From NCBI GenBank assembly GCA_902796575.1, contig CADBPS010000052.1, forward strand, positions 1 to 38,092: a stretch of 38,092 nucleotides of DNA, written 5' to 3'. The notes below the pieces were generated by a model. That model did not search any database, was not told the origin of the DNA, and saw nothing but the letters and a program-made list of their open reading frames with translations. Every line of letters begins with the position of its first letter. Positions within the stretch are counted from its first letter, which is position 1. Of this stretch, positions 27,757 through 36,784 are shown piece after piece. This DNA is from an uncultured Methanobrevibacter sp. (lineage in GTDB: Archaea > Methanobacteriota > Methanobacteria > Methanobacteriales > Methanobacteriaceae). Both the position numbers and the translations under genes were made by a program.

Positions 27757-27778
27757 TAATCATATTTTAAAAAGAGGA

Positions 27779-28042
27779 TTACTCCATCCATCTTTTTAGT
27801 TTTGGAAAAACTTCCTCAGACATCTTTCTTGCTTCTTCTTCACTCATACCTGTTGCCTGTGCAGTTTTAGGAACGCAAAAGTCAATCATTTCTTCCATAT
27901 TGACATCACTTGTAAATTCACCATTCTGATAGCAGTATTTACAGTAATCTTCACATTTAGATCCATCCTTTTCGGTTCCGTGGTCTTCATCATTCATCGG
28001 CATTGCACATGATTGGCAGAAATTCATATTTTCAAAATTCAT
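27779..28042 (-). CDS. Small putative zinc-ribbon protein
   Basis: An 87-residue protein matching the putative zinc-ribbon family in which the pattern is FCQSCAMPM, then CEDYCKYCYQNGEF, giving paired cysteines for one or two metal sites. A helical tail follows (MEEMIDFCVPKTAQATGMSE), ending KLKRWME. Family members often sit near, or are fused to, metabolic or regulatory proteins; the function is unknown. AGAGGTG before ATG 28042 overlaps the stop codon of the MetX-like gene, so the two are probably translated together. Confidence 0.8.
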   Translation of the reverse strand: MNFENMNFCQSCAMPMNDEDHGTEKDGSKCEDYCKYCYQNGEFTSDVNMEEMIDFCVPKTAQATGMSEEEARKMSEEVFPKLKRWME

Positions 28043-28052
28043 TTTGACACCT

Positions 28053-29066
28053 CTAAGGATTATTTATCTGGAATTGATTCATAAATTTTTCTAAATCAGG
28101 TGAAATGACCTCCAGCTCATTGAAACATAAATGACCCAAATCTGAATCCATAATGATAATATCTGAATTTTTAATCATTTTAGACATTGGAATACCGTCT
28201 AATTCCGGTGGAAAATGAGGGTCCTGTTTGCATGAGATAATAAGAACATTTGCAGTTATTTTATCTAGTGATTCTTCAATATTGTAATTCATACAGGACT
28301 GATTGCAGTATTTTAAATCATAGATATCCATTTCCAAACATTCCTCTCCAAAAGCTTCAAATTCCTGAGACAATTCTTCTATAGGCATTTGTCTTAATGC
28401 TTCTTTTGAAAGGCCGAAGTTAAATTCAGCTAATGAAGCTAATTTTAATGTTCTTTTTAGTGAATCGTTATCAACACCTTTTTTATAGTTTTCATCAGAA
28501 GTTATTATTTCATCAACAAATTTTGACAGTATATAATCATGACCTGCCACTTTATAACTGCTGACACCAGGCATTATGAAATCTGCAAAATCAGGATACA
28601 TTACCGCTGATGTTAATGCAACAAATCCCCCCATTGAATTACCTATAATACCCAGAACATGTTTGATGTTGAATTTCTCTAATAAAAATTGTTTCTGGAA
28701 ATTAACAACATCTTCAATTGAATATTGTGGAAAATCAAATTTCAAACCTGTTGATGAGGGCGAACAAGACCCCGGAGATCCTAGGGCTGAAATTGAAATG
28801 AAAAAATATTTATTTTCATCAAAAGGACCATTTTCATAAGATAATGGAAATATTTTCTTGATGCCCGTATAATTACCTAAAGAGCCGTGACAGTAAATAA
28901 TTGCATTAACAATCTCATCATTCTCATATATTGGAGTTCCAAAAGTCATATACTCAACATTAACATTGCTGATAGTTTTTCCATTTAAAAAGCTAAATGA
29001 ATCCATCACATAACATTCTCGTTTATCAATAAAAAACTCATCTTCGCAAATAAAAATCCCTCCCAA
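28053..29066 (-). CDS. MetX-like alpha/beta hydrolase
   Basis: Alpha/beta hydrolase fold of the homoserine O-acetyltransferase (MetX)-like group. NVEYMTFGTP and IIYCHGSLGN open the fold, the nucleophile elbow is GIIGNSMGGFVALT, the acid is in ISCKQDPHFPPE and the base in DSDLGHLCF. True MetX proteins need several further residues for homoserine, and I cannot confirm these, so it may be an esterase or acyltransferase with another substrate. The start is uncertain. The only upstream standard in-frame codon is TTG 29066, but the strong ribosome site GGGAGGG lies after it and points to ATT 29051. The next ATG is at the MDSF residue, 20 codons on. Confidence 0.75.
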   Translation of the reverse strand: MGGIFICEDEFFIDKRECYVMDSFSFLNGKTISNVNVEYMTFGTPIYENDEIVNAIIYCHGSLGNYTGIKKIFPLSYENGPFDENKYFFISISALGSPGSCSPSSTGLKFDFPQYSIEDVVNFQKQFLLEKFNIKHVLGIIGNSMGGFVALTSAVMYPDFADFIMPGVSSYKVAGHDYILSKFVDEIITSDENYKKGVDNDSLKRTLKLASLAEFNFGLSKEALRQMPIEELSQEFEAFGEECLEMDIYDLKYCNQSCMNYNIEESLDKITANVLIISCKQDPHFPPELDGIPMSKMIKNSDIIIMDSDLGHLCFNELEVISPDLEKFMNQFQINNP

Positions 29067-29100
29067 GATTACTTTTACTGAACTTAACTTTCAAAAACAA

Positions 29101-29112
29101 AATATTTAAATT
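29101..29112. promoter_or_regulatory. Shared TATA element between the MetX-like gene and nucS
   Basis: AATATTTAAATT is near-symmetrical and reads as a TATA box on both strands. Rightward, transcription would begin near 29132, just before ATG 29135 of nucS. Leftward it would begin near 29080, about 20 bases before the GGGAGGG ribosome site of the MetX-like gene. Confidence 0.45.
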
Positions 29113-29134
29113 AAACTCAACAATGTTAAAAGTA

Positions 29135-29917
29135 ATGAAATACGAAATTCTTGAAAATCCAAAAAGTAATGAAGCAAATGATTTAGTAAAAGAAGCATTG
29201 CGTAAAAAAGCCACAATCACACTGTATGCATGTTGTAAAGTTGAGTATGAAGGAAGAGCATTGAGCCAATTAGATTGGGGAGAACGTATAATTTTAATTA
29301 AGCCCGACGGTTCATTTTTAGTACATCAGGAAAAAAAGGTGGAACCTGTCAACTGGCAGCCTCCAAAATCAAAAACAAAAAGTTATGTAAAAGAAAATAT
29401 GCTAATCCTTGAAAGCCACAGGAGAACACCACAGGAGCTGCTGTATGTTAAAGTTAAAAAGATTCATTTTATCACTTATGCAAACATTGAAGACTTTGAA
29501 GAATTGGAACAGGCAGGATATGAAAAAGACATGAGCGATATGATTATGAAAAAACCTCACCTTATCGAACAGGGATTTACTCCAAAAACAAGAGAATATG
29601 CGGTTGAACATGGTTATATTGATATCATAGGTAAAGATGCCGATGGAAATCTCATGATTTTAGAACTTAAAGCACGAAAGGCAGGTGTCAGTGCAGTAAA
29701 ACAATTAAGAAGGTATGTTGAAGATATTAAAAATACTGATAATGATTATCTGAAAGATTTTAGTGTAGAAAAAAAGAAGATACGGGGACTGCTTGTTGCA
29801 CCGTCAATTATGAATGATGCTGTTGAATTAATTGAAGAGGAAGGAATTGAATTTGTTTCAGTTGAACCTCCTCGTGAGCTGAAAAGAAATAAAAAAGTAA
29901 CATTGGATTTCTTTTAA
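29135..29917 (+). CDS. nucS: Endonuclease NucS (EndoMS)
   Basis: Archaeal endonuclease acting on mismatched or branched DNA. The N-terminal beta domain covers about residues 1-115. The C-terminal RecB-like nuclease has EHGYIDIIGKDADGNLMILELKARKAG, carrying the catalytic Asp and the E-x-K, followed by QLRRYVED. The protein ends KKVTLDFF, a plausible PCNA-binding tail (x-x-x-L-x-x-F-F shape), as reported for archaeal NucS. I prefer ATG 29135, because the TATA centre at 29106 predicts transcription from about 29132, after the alternative ATG 29123. The stop codon overlaps the end of the convergent gene by four bases. Confidence 0.93.
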   Translation: MKYEILENPKSNEANDLVKEALRKKATITLYACCKVEYEGRALSQLDWGERIILIKPDGSFLVHQEKKVEPVNWQPPKSKTKSYVKENMLILESHRRTPQELLYVKVKKIHFITYANIEDFEELEQAGYEKDMSDMIMKKPHLIEQGFTPKTREYAVEHGYIDIIGKDADGNLMILELKARKAGVSAVKQLRRYVEDIKNTDNDYLKDFSVEKKKIRGLLVAPSIMNDAVELIEEEGIEFVSVEPPRELKRNKKVTLDFF

Positions 29918-30396
29918 TTCATAACTGCATCATCAATTCTTTTCATCTCTTTTTCATAATATTTCTTTGTATGTTCATTGGCAGGAATGGAATTGGTAAC
30001 ATGACATTCCTTGATTAGATGATATATTAAATAGTTTTCATCATTCAAATCAATTTCACAGTCATCATCCATTAATTCTAAATCATCCAACTCTGAAAGT
30101 ATATTCTCATACTCCAGTTTTTCCAACTCAACAACATCATCCAGATCCATTTCCTGAATTTTAGGACTTATCTGATAAGCTATTGCAACAAAACCATTGA
30201 CTGTTTTTTTAGAAATATCAAACTCAGATTTTCTAATTTCATTCATGGATAATTTAATATGATTAACAGTTGGTTTGGTTACAGGAATTTCACGTGACAA
30301 TCCTATTTGATTGATTTCATATTTGTTTTTCCAGTTTCCAATTTTATAAATCGCATAATTTATATCATTAACACTGATTTTTTTATCATCGACCAT
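29914..30396 (-). CDS. Hypothetical protein
   Basis: I do not recognise this protein of about 160 residues. It is soluble and mostly helical. ISVNDINYAIYKIGNWKNKY and then LSREIPVTKPTVNHIKLSMNEI suggest a small DNA- or RNA-binding first half. A very acidic middle follows (EMDLDDVVELEKLEYENILS, then ELDDLELMDDDCEIDLNDEN). The start is probably ATG 30396, with GTGGT five bases before it; GTG 30405 is also in frame. Its end overlaps nucS on the other strand. No function is proposed. Confidence 0.65.
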   Translation of the reverse strand: MVDDKKISVNDINYAIYKIGNWKNKYEINQIGLSREIPVTKPTVNHIKLSMNEIRKSEFDISKKTVNGFVAIAYQISPKIQEMDLDDVVELEKLEYENILSELDDLELMDDDCEIDLNDENYLIYHLIKECHVTNSIPANEHTKKYYEKEMKRIDDAVMN

Positions 30397-30477
30397 ATAT
30401 ACCACATCATTAAGTTTATTATAACAATCATTTAAATATTATAATTAATATATCTAAAAGTTAATGGAGGTTAGTTT

Positions 30478-31170
30478 GTGAAGAAATGTCCTGAATGTGG
30501 AAATCCTAGTTATGATGGTGCTCCAGTTTGTGGGAATTGTGGATATAAGTTTCCAAAACCTAAAGCTATGATTCAAAAAGAGGAAAATATCTTCAAAGAA
30601 TCCCCAAAACAGGTTAAGAAAGGAAATGAACCTTCCACTACAGATATTCTTAAAGAGAATAAACTGGCAATTGGAGCAATATTTATTATAACTTTAATTG
30701 TGATTGGTATAATTATTGCAACTGGACCTTCGGGTGATAATGTTACAACTCAAATCGATGGGGCAAATAAGTATTCCGATGCAGGAATCTCATTTACATA
30801 TCCATCAACGTGGAGTGAAACAAGTGGATACGATGAATCACACGAAGGAGCTGTTTATTTCAATGCTAGTGATGCAGCCGTTGAATATTATAATGTCACA
30901 AGTGATATTTCATCAATATATGAGTTGAATAATCAGAGAATTAGTTATGCGCTAGAAAGTGGGTTTAATATAGACACTGTCCAAACATTAGACTCAAATG
31001 GAACATACACTTCTGATATAATTTTAGAAGACGGTAATAGTGGTTTTACAAGATATGTAACAATATTATCCGGTGATAAGCTCTATGTATTTAAAATAGA
31101 TGCAAATTCATTGAATAATGTTAAATCATCTGAAATCGAATCAGTATTACAGTCAGTACATATTGAATAG
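30478..31170 (+). CDS. Zinc-ribbon, single-membrane-span protein with PsbP-like outer domain
   Basis: The N-terminal zinc ribbon is KKCPECGNPSYDGAPVCGNCGYKFP (four Cys; written in parts: CPECG then CGNCG). A basic linker leads to one membrane helix at about residues 63-83 (LAIGAIFIITLIVIGIIIA). The rest (100-230) would lie outside: YSDAGISFTYPSTWSE is the usual opening of PsbP-like domains, followed by several strands. The start is GTG 30478, with a full GGAGGT eight bases before it. This layout is common in Methanobrevibacter, but its role is unknown. It stands alone, followed by a strong hairpin terminator. Confidence 0.75.
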   Translation: MKKCPECGNPSYDGAPVCGNCGYKFPKPKAMIQKEENIFKESPKQVKKGNEPSTTDILKENKLAIGAIFIITLIVIGIIIATGPSGDNVTTQIDGANKYSDAGISFTYPSTWSETSGYDESHEGAVYFNASDAAVEYYNVTSDISSIYELNNQRISYALESGFNIDTVQTLDSNGTYTSDIILEDGNSGFTRYVTILSGDKLYVFKIDANSLNNVKSSEIESVLQSVHIE

Positions 31171-31200
31171 TATGATTTAATCATACTTTTCTATTTAATT
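31169..31200 (+). terminator. Hairpin plus T tract
   Basis: AGTATGAT, loop TTA, ATCATACT is a perfect 8-bp stem (31169-31187) overlapping the stop codon of the preceding gene. It is followed by TTTTCTATTTAATTTTTT. It is the clearest terminator-like structure in the window. Confidence 0.6.
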
Positions 31201-31216
31201 TTTTAAAGCAAGGAAA

Positions 31217-32044
31217 ATGAATCCTATGAAAATAGCATTATGTCAAATGAATGTTGTTGACAATAAGCAAAAAAATCTTTTAAAAGCTGCTTCAATGATA
31301 GAGAAAGCTGTTCAAAAAGATTCTGATTTTATAGTTCTTCCGGAGATGTTCAATTGTCCCTACGATAATGATAAATTTATTGAATATGCCGAAGAAGAAA
31401 AAAACAGCCTAACATTAAGCAAAATATCCTCGTTAGCCAGGGATAATAACACCTACATTTTAGCCGGATCAATTCCGGAATTAAGTGAATCCAAAATTTA
31501 TAATACCAGCTATTTATTTGATGAAAATGGTAAAATAATTGCAAAACATCGAAAGGTACATCTGTTCGACATTGATGTTAAGGATAAAATATATTTTAAA
31601 GAATCAGATACACTGACACCAGGAAATAAATTCACCGTTGCAGATACAAAATTTGGAAAAGTAGGCATTGGAATATGCTACGATGTGAGATTTCCTCAAT
31701 TAGCTCAAATTAATGTATCAAAAGGAGCGAATATCTTATTTTACCCAGGTGCTTTTAATATGACAACCGGACCTGCTCACTGGGAATTATTATTCAGATC
31801 CCGAGCTCTGGACAATCAGGTTTTTTGCATTGGTGTTGCACCTGCACTGAATAGGGATTCAAATTATCACAGTTACGGACACTCAATAGCCGTTAATCCA
31901 TGGGGCAAAGTAATTTGTCAGTTGGATGAAAAAGAAGAGTTAAAAATCATAAATATTAAATTGGATGAAATTAAAAAAGTTAGAGAAGAAATCCCTGTTT
32001 TAAAAAATAGAAGAAATGATTTATATGAATTAATAGAAAAATAA
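31217..32044 (+). CDS. Carbon-nitrogen hydrolase (nitrilase superfamily, Nit2/omega-amidase-like)
   Basis: Thiol amidohydrolase. The catalytic triad is visible: Glu in FIVLPEMFNCPY (near residue 43), Lys in HRKVHLFDID (near 114) and Cys in VGIGICYDVRFPQLA (near 154). The pattern ICYDxRFPxL and the length of 275 are those of Nit2/omega-amidases and related acid amidases, which hydrolyse alpha-ketoglutaramate or similar small amides. The exact substrate is not fixed. AAGGA lies shortly before ATG 31217; ATG 31226 (MKIALCQMN) is an alternative that fits the family start. It abuts the convergent HEAT-repeat gene with no spacer. Confidence 0.88.
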   Translation: MNPMKIALCQMNVVDNKQKNLLKAASMIEKAVQKDSDFIVLPEMFNCPYDNDKFIEYAEEEKNSLTLSKISSLARDNNTYILAGSIPELSESKIYNTSYLFDENGKIIAKHRKVHLFDIDVKDKIYFKESDTLTPGNKFTVADTKFGKVGIGICYDVRFPQLAQINVSKGANILFYPGAFNMTTGPAHWELLFRSRALDNQVFCIGVAPALNRDSNYHSYGHSIAVNPWGKVICQLDEKEELKIINIKLDEIKKVREEIPVLKNRRNDLYELIEK

Positions 32045-32896
32045 TTATTTCATTTTTTCCAGTCTGTTTATAAACCATTTTGCCTTTGCAGGTTTTTCAT
32101 CACCAAAAACTTCAATAGCACATTCAATTACCCTTGTTTCATTATCCTCCTGACGCAGTTTTCTGTATATAATAGCCAGTCTTTTATATGGAGCATCCTT
32201 ATCCGATTTTTCAGATACATATTTTTCATATTCTTTAATGGCTTTTTGAGGATTGGTTTTTTCCATTTCTTTGATTGTGCTTAGAGGAATTGTTTTGGAT
32301 ATGCTTTTACCTTCAGATTTTGCTTTCTGATTTTTCTGGGCTTTCTTGATTGCCTTATTACAGGATTTCTTAAATTCCTTTTCTGACTCATTACGTCGAG
32401 CCTTTTTAATTAAATCTATTGATTCATCAGATGCCAAATCAGCACAGGCATGAATAGCTGCCAAACGTACACCCCAATCTTCATCATCCAAACCTTTAGC
32501 AATTACATCTAACTGATCATGTGCCTGAAATTCACCTAATGCTCGAATAGATATTTTTCTGACTCCAAAATCATCATCTGAAACTGCATCAACGAATAAT
32601 GGAATTGCATTATCATTATTTGTTTCCTTTAGTGCGAATGCTAAAAATCTTTTATCTTTACCTGATGCAGAAGTGAATTTTGTGGATAATCTATCAAATG
32701 CTACATTTCCCATGTTACCTAATATTTCAGCAGCCTTGAAACGAATTTGAGAAGATTCATCAGTGGTAGCTTCAATCAATGGATCAATAGCTATTTCATC
32801 AGTAACACCCACTAATGATTCAATAGCTTCTTTTCTAATATTTTCATCTTCATTTTGAAGGTTTTCAATAGCTTGATTAACAGTTAAATTAGACAT
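32045..32896 (-). CDS. HEAT-repeat protein with C-terminal TPR-like region
   Basis: A 283-residue helical solenoid. From residue 5 to about 190 there are five or six PBS-lyase-type HEAT repeats, shown by recurring stretches such as DENIRKEAIESLVGV, SSQIRFKAAEILGNMG, DFGVRKISIRALGEF and DWGVRLAAIHACADL. After a lysine-rich linker, residues 215-283 look like a TPR pair (NPQKAIKEYEKYVSE, APYKRLAIIYRKL). Such proteins bind other proteins; no enzyme motif is present. GAGGTAAT precedes ATG 32896. It shares a TATA element with the divergent helicase gene. Confidence 0.85.
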   Translation of the reverse strand: MSNLTVNQAIENLQNEDENIRKEAIESLVGVTDEIAIDPLIEATTDESSQIRFKAAEILGNMGNVAFDRLSTKFTSASGKDKRFLAFALKETNNDNAIPLFVDAVSDDDFGVRKISIRALGEFQAHDQLDVIAKGLDDEDWGVRLAAIHACADLASDESIDLIKKARRNESEKEFKKSCNKAIKKAQKNQKAKSEGKSISKTIPLSTIKEMEKTNPQKAIKEYEKYVSEKSDKDAPYKRLAIIYRKLRQEDNETRVIECAIEVFGDEKPAKAKWFINRLEKMK

Positions 32897-32932
32897 TTTT
32901 ATTACCTCAAATAATTAAATATTAGATTTGGC

Positions 32933-32943
32933 ATAATATATAA
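32933..32943. promoter_or_regulatory. Shared TATA element between HEAT-repeat and helicase genes
   Basis: ATAATATATAA is TATA-like on both strands. Rightward it predicts a start near 32965, matching ATG 32964 (leaderless). Leftward it predicts a start near 32914, leaving a short leader with the GAGGTAAT ribosome site. Confidence 0.45.
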
Positions 32944-32963
32944 CTTTAATACAAATGATTGAA

Positions 32964-35561
32964 ATGATACGTGAGCAGACAAAAACATATTCTAAAAAAA
33001 CTATTTATAAAACACTGCACCCATGGGTTAGACAATGGTTTGACAACAATTTTGATGATTTTACTCCTGCTCAGAAAAAAGCAATCGTAGAAATTCATAA
33101 AAATAAGAACATTCTGGTCTCATCACCTACCGGATCCGGAAAAACTTTAACTTCATTTTTATCCATTATCAGTGAGCTGACAAATTTATCCGAAAAGGGC
33201 ATGCTTGAAGATAAAGTATACTGCATTTATATTTCACCGTTAAAGGCTCTGGACAATGATATTGAAAAAAATCTGGAAAAACCATTATCTGAAATTGAAA
33301 AAATTGCAGGTAAAAAGCTGGGAATCAGAAAGGCTGTCAGGACAGGCGATACAAGCCAGTATCAAAGGCAGAAAATGCTTAAGCTGCCACCGCATATTCT
33401 GATTACAACACCTGAGACGCTGTCCATTCTTCTGGTTGCCCCAAAATTCCGGGAGAAGTTAAGCCATGTCAAGTACGTTATTATTGATGAAATTCATTCC
33501 CTTGCAGAAAATAAACGGGGTGTTCATTTAAGTTTATCCCTCGAACGGTTACAGCATCTGATTGGTAATTTTACAAGAATAGGTCTTTCAGCTACTGTCA
33601 GTCCTCTTGATGAAATTGCCCGATTTTTAGTAGGATATGAATATGGAGTCGAAAGAGAGTGTGAAATTGTTAACATCGATTATTTGAAAAAAATAGATAT
33701 GGAAGTAATGTGTCCTGTCAGTGATATTACTATTGCTGATGAAGAAGATACCCGTTTGGGAATGTATAATCTCCTTGATGATTTAATACAGGAAAATAAA
33801 ACAACCCTTATTTTTACCAATACTAGAAGCGGAACAGAAAGATTCGTCTACAATCTCAAGAAGATGTTTCCAATGAATTATAATAATCATAACATTATGG
33901 CCCATCATTCCTCACTTTCAAAGGAAATAAGACTGGAAACTGAGAATAATCTGAAGGAAGGAAAATTAAAGGCAGTAGTTTCCTCAACTTCACTGGAACT
34001 TGGAATTGATATTGGTTATATTGATCTGGTCGTTTTGATTAACTCACCAAAATCTGTTTCAAGAGCTCTGCAAAGGATTGGAAGAAGCGGACATAAGCTG
34101 CATGAAAAATCCAAAGGAAAAATAATTGTAACTGACCGGGATGACCTTGTTGAGTGTTCTGTACTTTTGAAAAATGCAAAGGAAGGAAAAATCGACAATA
34201 TCCAAATTCCAACAAATTGTCTGGATGTTTTAGCACAGCATATTTACGGTATGAGCATTGAAAATCCATGGGATATTGATTATGCATTTGATGTTATTAG
34301 AAAAAGCTATTGCTATAAAGACTTAAGCAGGGACGATTATGAAGATGTTTTAAGTTATATGGGCGGTGAATATGTTGAACTTGAAGACAGATATGTTTAT
34401 GCAAAAATATGGATTAATTATGATGAAAATACTTTCGGCAAAAGGGGTAAGTTAGCAAGAATGCTTTATTCAACAAATATTGGTACAATACCAGACAGTT
34501 CAGGCGTTTTAGTTAAATGTGACGGGGAAGTTGTAGGCAGGGTTGAAGCGGAATTCATGGAAAGATTAAAAAAAGGAGATACTTTTGTTTTAGGAGGAGA
34601 CACTTATCGGTTTAACTACGGCAAGGGAATGACAATAAATGTCAGTCCATCGAGCGGTCCCCCAACGATTCCTTCATGGTTTTCACAGCAATTACCATTA
34701 TCTTTTGATTTAGCTATGGATATTCAAAGATTTAGAGCACATATGGATTCAAAATTTCAATATCGCAGACCAAAAGAGGAAATAATGGATTTTATTCATG
34801 ATTATCTTTATGTTGATGATTTTGCTGCGAATTCTATCTATGAATATTTCGTTGAACAGTTTAAATTCGCTCAAATTCCAAGCAACAGAAAACTATTGGT
34901 CGAATATTACCGTGGTTTTGGTGACAGACGCTTTGTAATATTCCATAGTTTGTTTGGAAGAAAAGTAAATGATGCGCTCTCAAGAGCAGTAGCTTATTTG
35001 GTTGCAAGAAGATACAATATAAATGTTACTATATCAATATCCGACAATGGTTTTTACTTAAGTTCAGATAGTAAAATTGGTGCTCTTGAATCATTCAAGG
35101 AATTGACAAGTGAAAACTTTCGTCCGATATTAACCCAATCACTTGATAAAACAGAAACCCTGGCCAGCAGATTCAGACATTGTGCAGGCAGATCTTTAAT
35201 GACACTGAGGAATTATAAAGGCGAATCCAAGTCTGTTGGACGTCAGCAGGTAAGGGGAAAAATACTGCTTAAATTTGTACAGGAAATGGATGAAAATTTT
35301 TCAATTTTAAAGGAAGCAAAACGGGAATCTCTGGAAGACTATATGGATATTAAAAATGCATTGAAAGTTATCGAATGGGTTGAAAATGAAGAAATGGAAA
35401 TAAAAATGATTAATACAGTAATTCCAACCCCATTTGCATTTAATTTAGTTTCACAAGGTTATCTTGATGTATTAAATCAAAATGATAGAGGAGAATTTAC
35501 AAAAAGAATGCATAAAGCAGTTCTCGACCAGATTAAAGATAAGCTATCAGAACTATATTAG
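32964..35561 (+). CDS. Lhr-type superfamily 2 DNA helicase
   Basis: ATP-dependent 3'-5' helicase of the Lhr (large helicase-related) core family, thought to act in replication-coupled repair. Motifs in order: FTPAQKKAI (Q motif), Walker [14 protein letters not shown] near residue 50, [10 protein letters not shown] (Ia), [10 protein letters not shown] (Ib), DEIH (II), LSATVSP (III), [14 protein letters not shown] (IV), [14 protein letters not shown] (V) and [18 protein letters not shown] (VI). Winged-helix and Lhr-core domains follow to residue 865, with [20 protein letters not shown]. The length matches archaeal Lhr core proteins. ATG 32964 is preferred, because the TATA box is too close to ATG 32955 for the latter to be transcribed. 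Confidence 0.92.
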   Translation: MIREQTKTYSKKTIYKTLHPWVRQWFDNNFDDFTPAQKKAIVEIHKNKNILVSSPTGSGKTLTSFLSIISELTNLSEKGMLEDKVYCIYISPLKALDNDIEKNLEKPLSEIEKIAGKKLGIRKAVRTGDTSQYQRQKMLKLPPHILITTPETLSILLVAPKFREKLSHVKYVIIDEIHSLAENKRGVHLSLSLERLQHLIGNFTRIGLSATVSPLDEIARFLVGYEYGVERECEIVNIDYLKKIDMEVMCPVSDITIADEEDTRLGMYNLLDDLIQENKTTLIFTNTRSGTERFVYNLKKMFPMNYNNHNIMAHHSSLSKEIRLETENNLKEGKLKAVVSSTSLELGIDIGYIDLVVLINSPKSVSRALQRIGRSGHKLHEKSKGKIIVTDRDDLVECSVLLKNAKEGKIDNIQIPTNCLDVLAQHIYGMSIENPWDIDYAFDVIRKSYCYKDLSRDDYEDVLSYMGGEYVELEDRYVYAKIWINYDENTFGKRGKLARMLYSTNIGTIPDSSGVLVKCDGEVVGRVEAEFMERLKKGDTFVLGGDTYRFNYGKGMTINVSPSSGPPTIPSWFSQQLPLSFDLAMDIQRFRAHMDSKFQYRRPKEEIMDFIHDYLYVDDFAANSIYEYFVEQFKFAQIPSNRKLLVEYYRGFGDRRFVIFHSLFGRKVNDALSRAVAYLVARRYNINVTISISDNGFYLSSDSKIGALESFKELTSENFRPILTQSLDKTETLASRFRHCAGRSLMTLRNYKGESKSVGRQQVRGKILLKFVQEMDENFSILKEAKRESLEDYMDIKNALKVIEWVENEEMEIKMINTVIPTPFAFNLVSQGYLDVLNQNDRGEFTKRMHKAVLDQIKDKLSELY

Positions 35562-35571
35562 ATGATACACT

Positions 35572-35914
35572 ATGAGGATTTTAATTGCACACCGCCCAAG
35601 AACAGAATTGACACACAATCTTGCATTAAAGAGTTAGCTATGATATAGAACGGATAACATATGATGGAAAATCAGACCATATGAAAAGTGGTTTTAATGC
35701 AATCACTGAACGTGTAGATAAAGTTAAAGTTACAAAAACCCTGAAAATTACTATTCAATAATATAGAAACTCAATTCAGGGCATCAACAATGCTGCCCCA
35801 ATTTACAGTTATTTAACAAGTTACATTGATAAAATTAAGAGCATAACTAGTTTCTGTACAGGTATTAAAGAGACTATGAAGAAAGATTGGCTGATAGATG
35901 AAGTATCAAAATAA
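35572..35914 (+). pseudogene. Decayed gene of unknown type
   Basis: An ATG at 35572 opens a frame MRILIAHRPRTELTHNLALK that stops after 22 codons. A shift of one frame near 35632 restores a long protein-like reading (SYDIERITYDGKSDHMKSGF, continuing to KVTKTLKITIQ). This meets an in-frame TAA at 35759-35761 and then continues in the same frame as YRNSIQGINNAAPIYSYLTS to a final TAA at 35912. With one frameshift and one stop it reads as a pseudogene of about 115 codons. The family is not recognised. Confidence 0.45.
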
Positions 35915-36007
35915 AGTCAAAATCCCAAATATATTTAACATCAAAAGAAATAAATAATTCTGATGAAAAGACAAGTGAGTTCATTAGCAATTTGAAGAGG
36001 TGATTGG

Positions 36008-36376
36008 ATGGCAAAATGGGGTGCTGTATTTATTGGTTTTATACTTGCAATGACTGTTAAGATATTCTTTTCCCAATATGAATTTGCAGGATTGTTAATT
36101 GTAGGATTTATTGTAGGATTTATTGCCCACAGCGGAATATTTGGTGGAATGTGGAATGCTGCGCTTGCAGGTGCACTTGGAACAATAATAGCCGCAATAA
36201 TTTTCATCATTATGGTAACATTTGGTGGAAGTTTTACCGGACTGTTCGGAGGCCTTACCGGATTTACGGTATCTGGTGTTTCAAGCTTATTTGTAGTCAT
36301 CGGAGATTTAGTTTATTATGGAATAATTATGGGAATTACGGGAGCGATAGGAGGATTAATATCTTCAAAAAGGTAA
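36008..36376 (+). CDS. DUF5518-type small membrane protein
   Basis: A 122-residue protein with four hydrophobic segments rich in glycine (IGFILAMTVKIFF, LLIVGFIVGFIAHSGIFGG, AALAGALGTIIAAIIFIIMV, YYGIIMGITGAIGGLISS). Gly/Ala-rich helices and the GMWNAALAGALG stretch fit the DUF5518 family, common in methanogens and of unknown function. GAGGTGATTGG precedes the ATG. A second small membrane gene follows after ten bases, so they form a pair. Confidence 0.75.
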   Translation: MAKWGAVFIGFILAMTVKIFFSQYEFAGLLIVGFIVGFIAHSGIFGGMWNAALAGALGTIIAAIIFIIMVTFGGSFTGLFGGLTGFTVSGVSSLFVVIGDLVYYGIIMGITGAIGGLISSKR

Positions 36377-36386
36377 GGCGATTATT

Positions 36387-36782
36387 ATGAATTTAAATGA
36401 TATTGACTGGAAATCTTTGATTTTTGGTGCTTTACTGTCAGCACTAGTTGTTGTATTAGCATCAAACACATATGATTGGATATTTGTTTTTGCATCTGTA
36501 GGACTGTTTTATGTAGGATATAAATCAAAAAACACCATACAGGGTTGTATCCTTGGAGCTGTTGCTGCAATACCCCTTATAGGCCTTACATTTAACGGAA
36601 CCCTAGGAACATTGACGGGATTTTTTGCAACAGAACTGGGAAAAATCACTTCAATTATAATCATTCTTTTAATTGGAGGGTTAATAGGTTTCATTGGTGC
36701 ATTAACAAAAAAAGACCGTGAAAAAGCAAAATTAAACTATAAACAAAAGGCAGGTAAGCCTAAAAATAAAAAGAAAAAATAA
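36387..36782 (+). CDS. Small membrane protein, paired with the preceding gene
   Basis: A 131-residue protein with four predicted membrane segments (SLIFGALLSALVVVLA, WIFVFASVGLFYVGY, IQGCILGAVAAIPLIGL, SIIIILLIGGLIGFIGAL) and a strongly basic tail of 25 residues ending PKNKKKK. The tail should lie in the cytoplasm. The overall shape resembles the DUF5518 gene before it, so the two may be diverged copies or a heteromeric pair. The function is unknown. It ends two bases before the convergent purP. Confidence 0.75.
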   Translation: MNLNDIDWKSLIFGALLSALVVVLASNTYDWIFVFASVGLFYVGYKSKNTIQGCILGAVAAIPLIGLTFNGTLGTLTGFFATELGKITSIIIILLIGGLIGFIGALTKKDREKAKLNYKQKAGKPKNKKKK

Positions 36783-36784
36783 TT

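Noticed and set aside
36151-36390. A 79-codon frame with several Cys and His residues.
   Set aside because: It lies within the DUF5518 gene in another frame; its composition is that of a shadow of a glycine-rich membrane protein.
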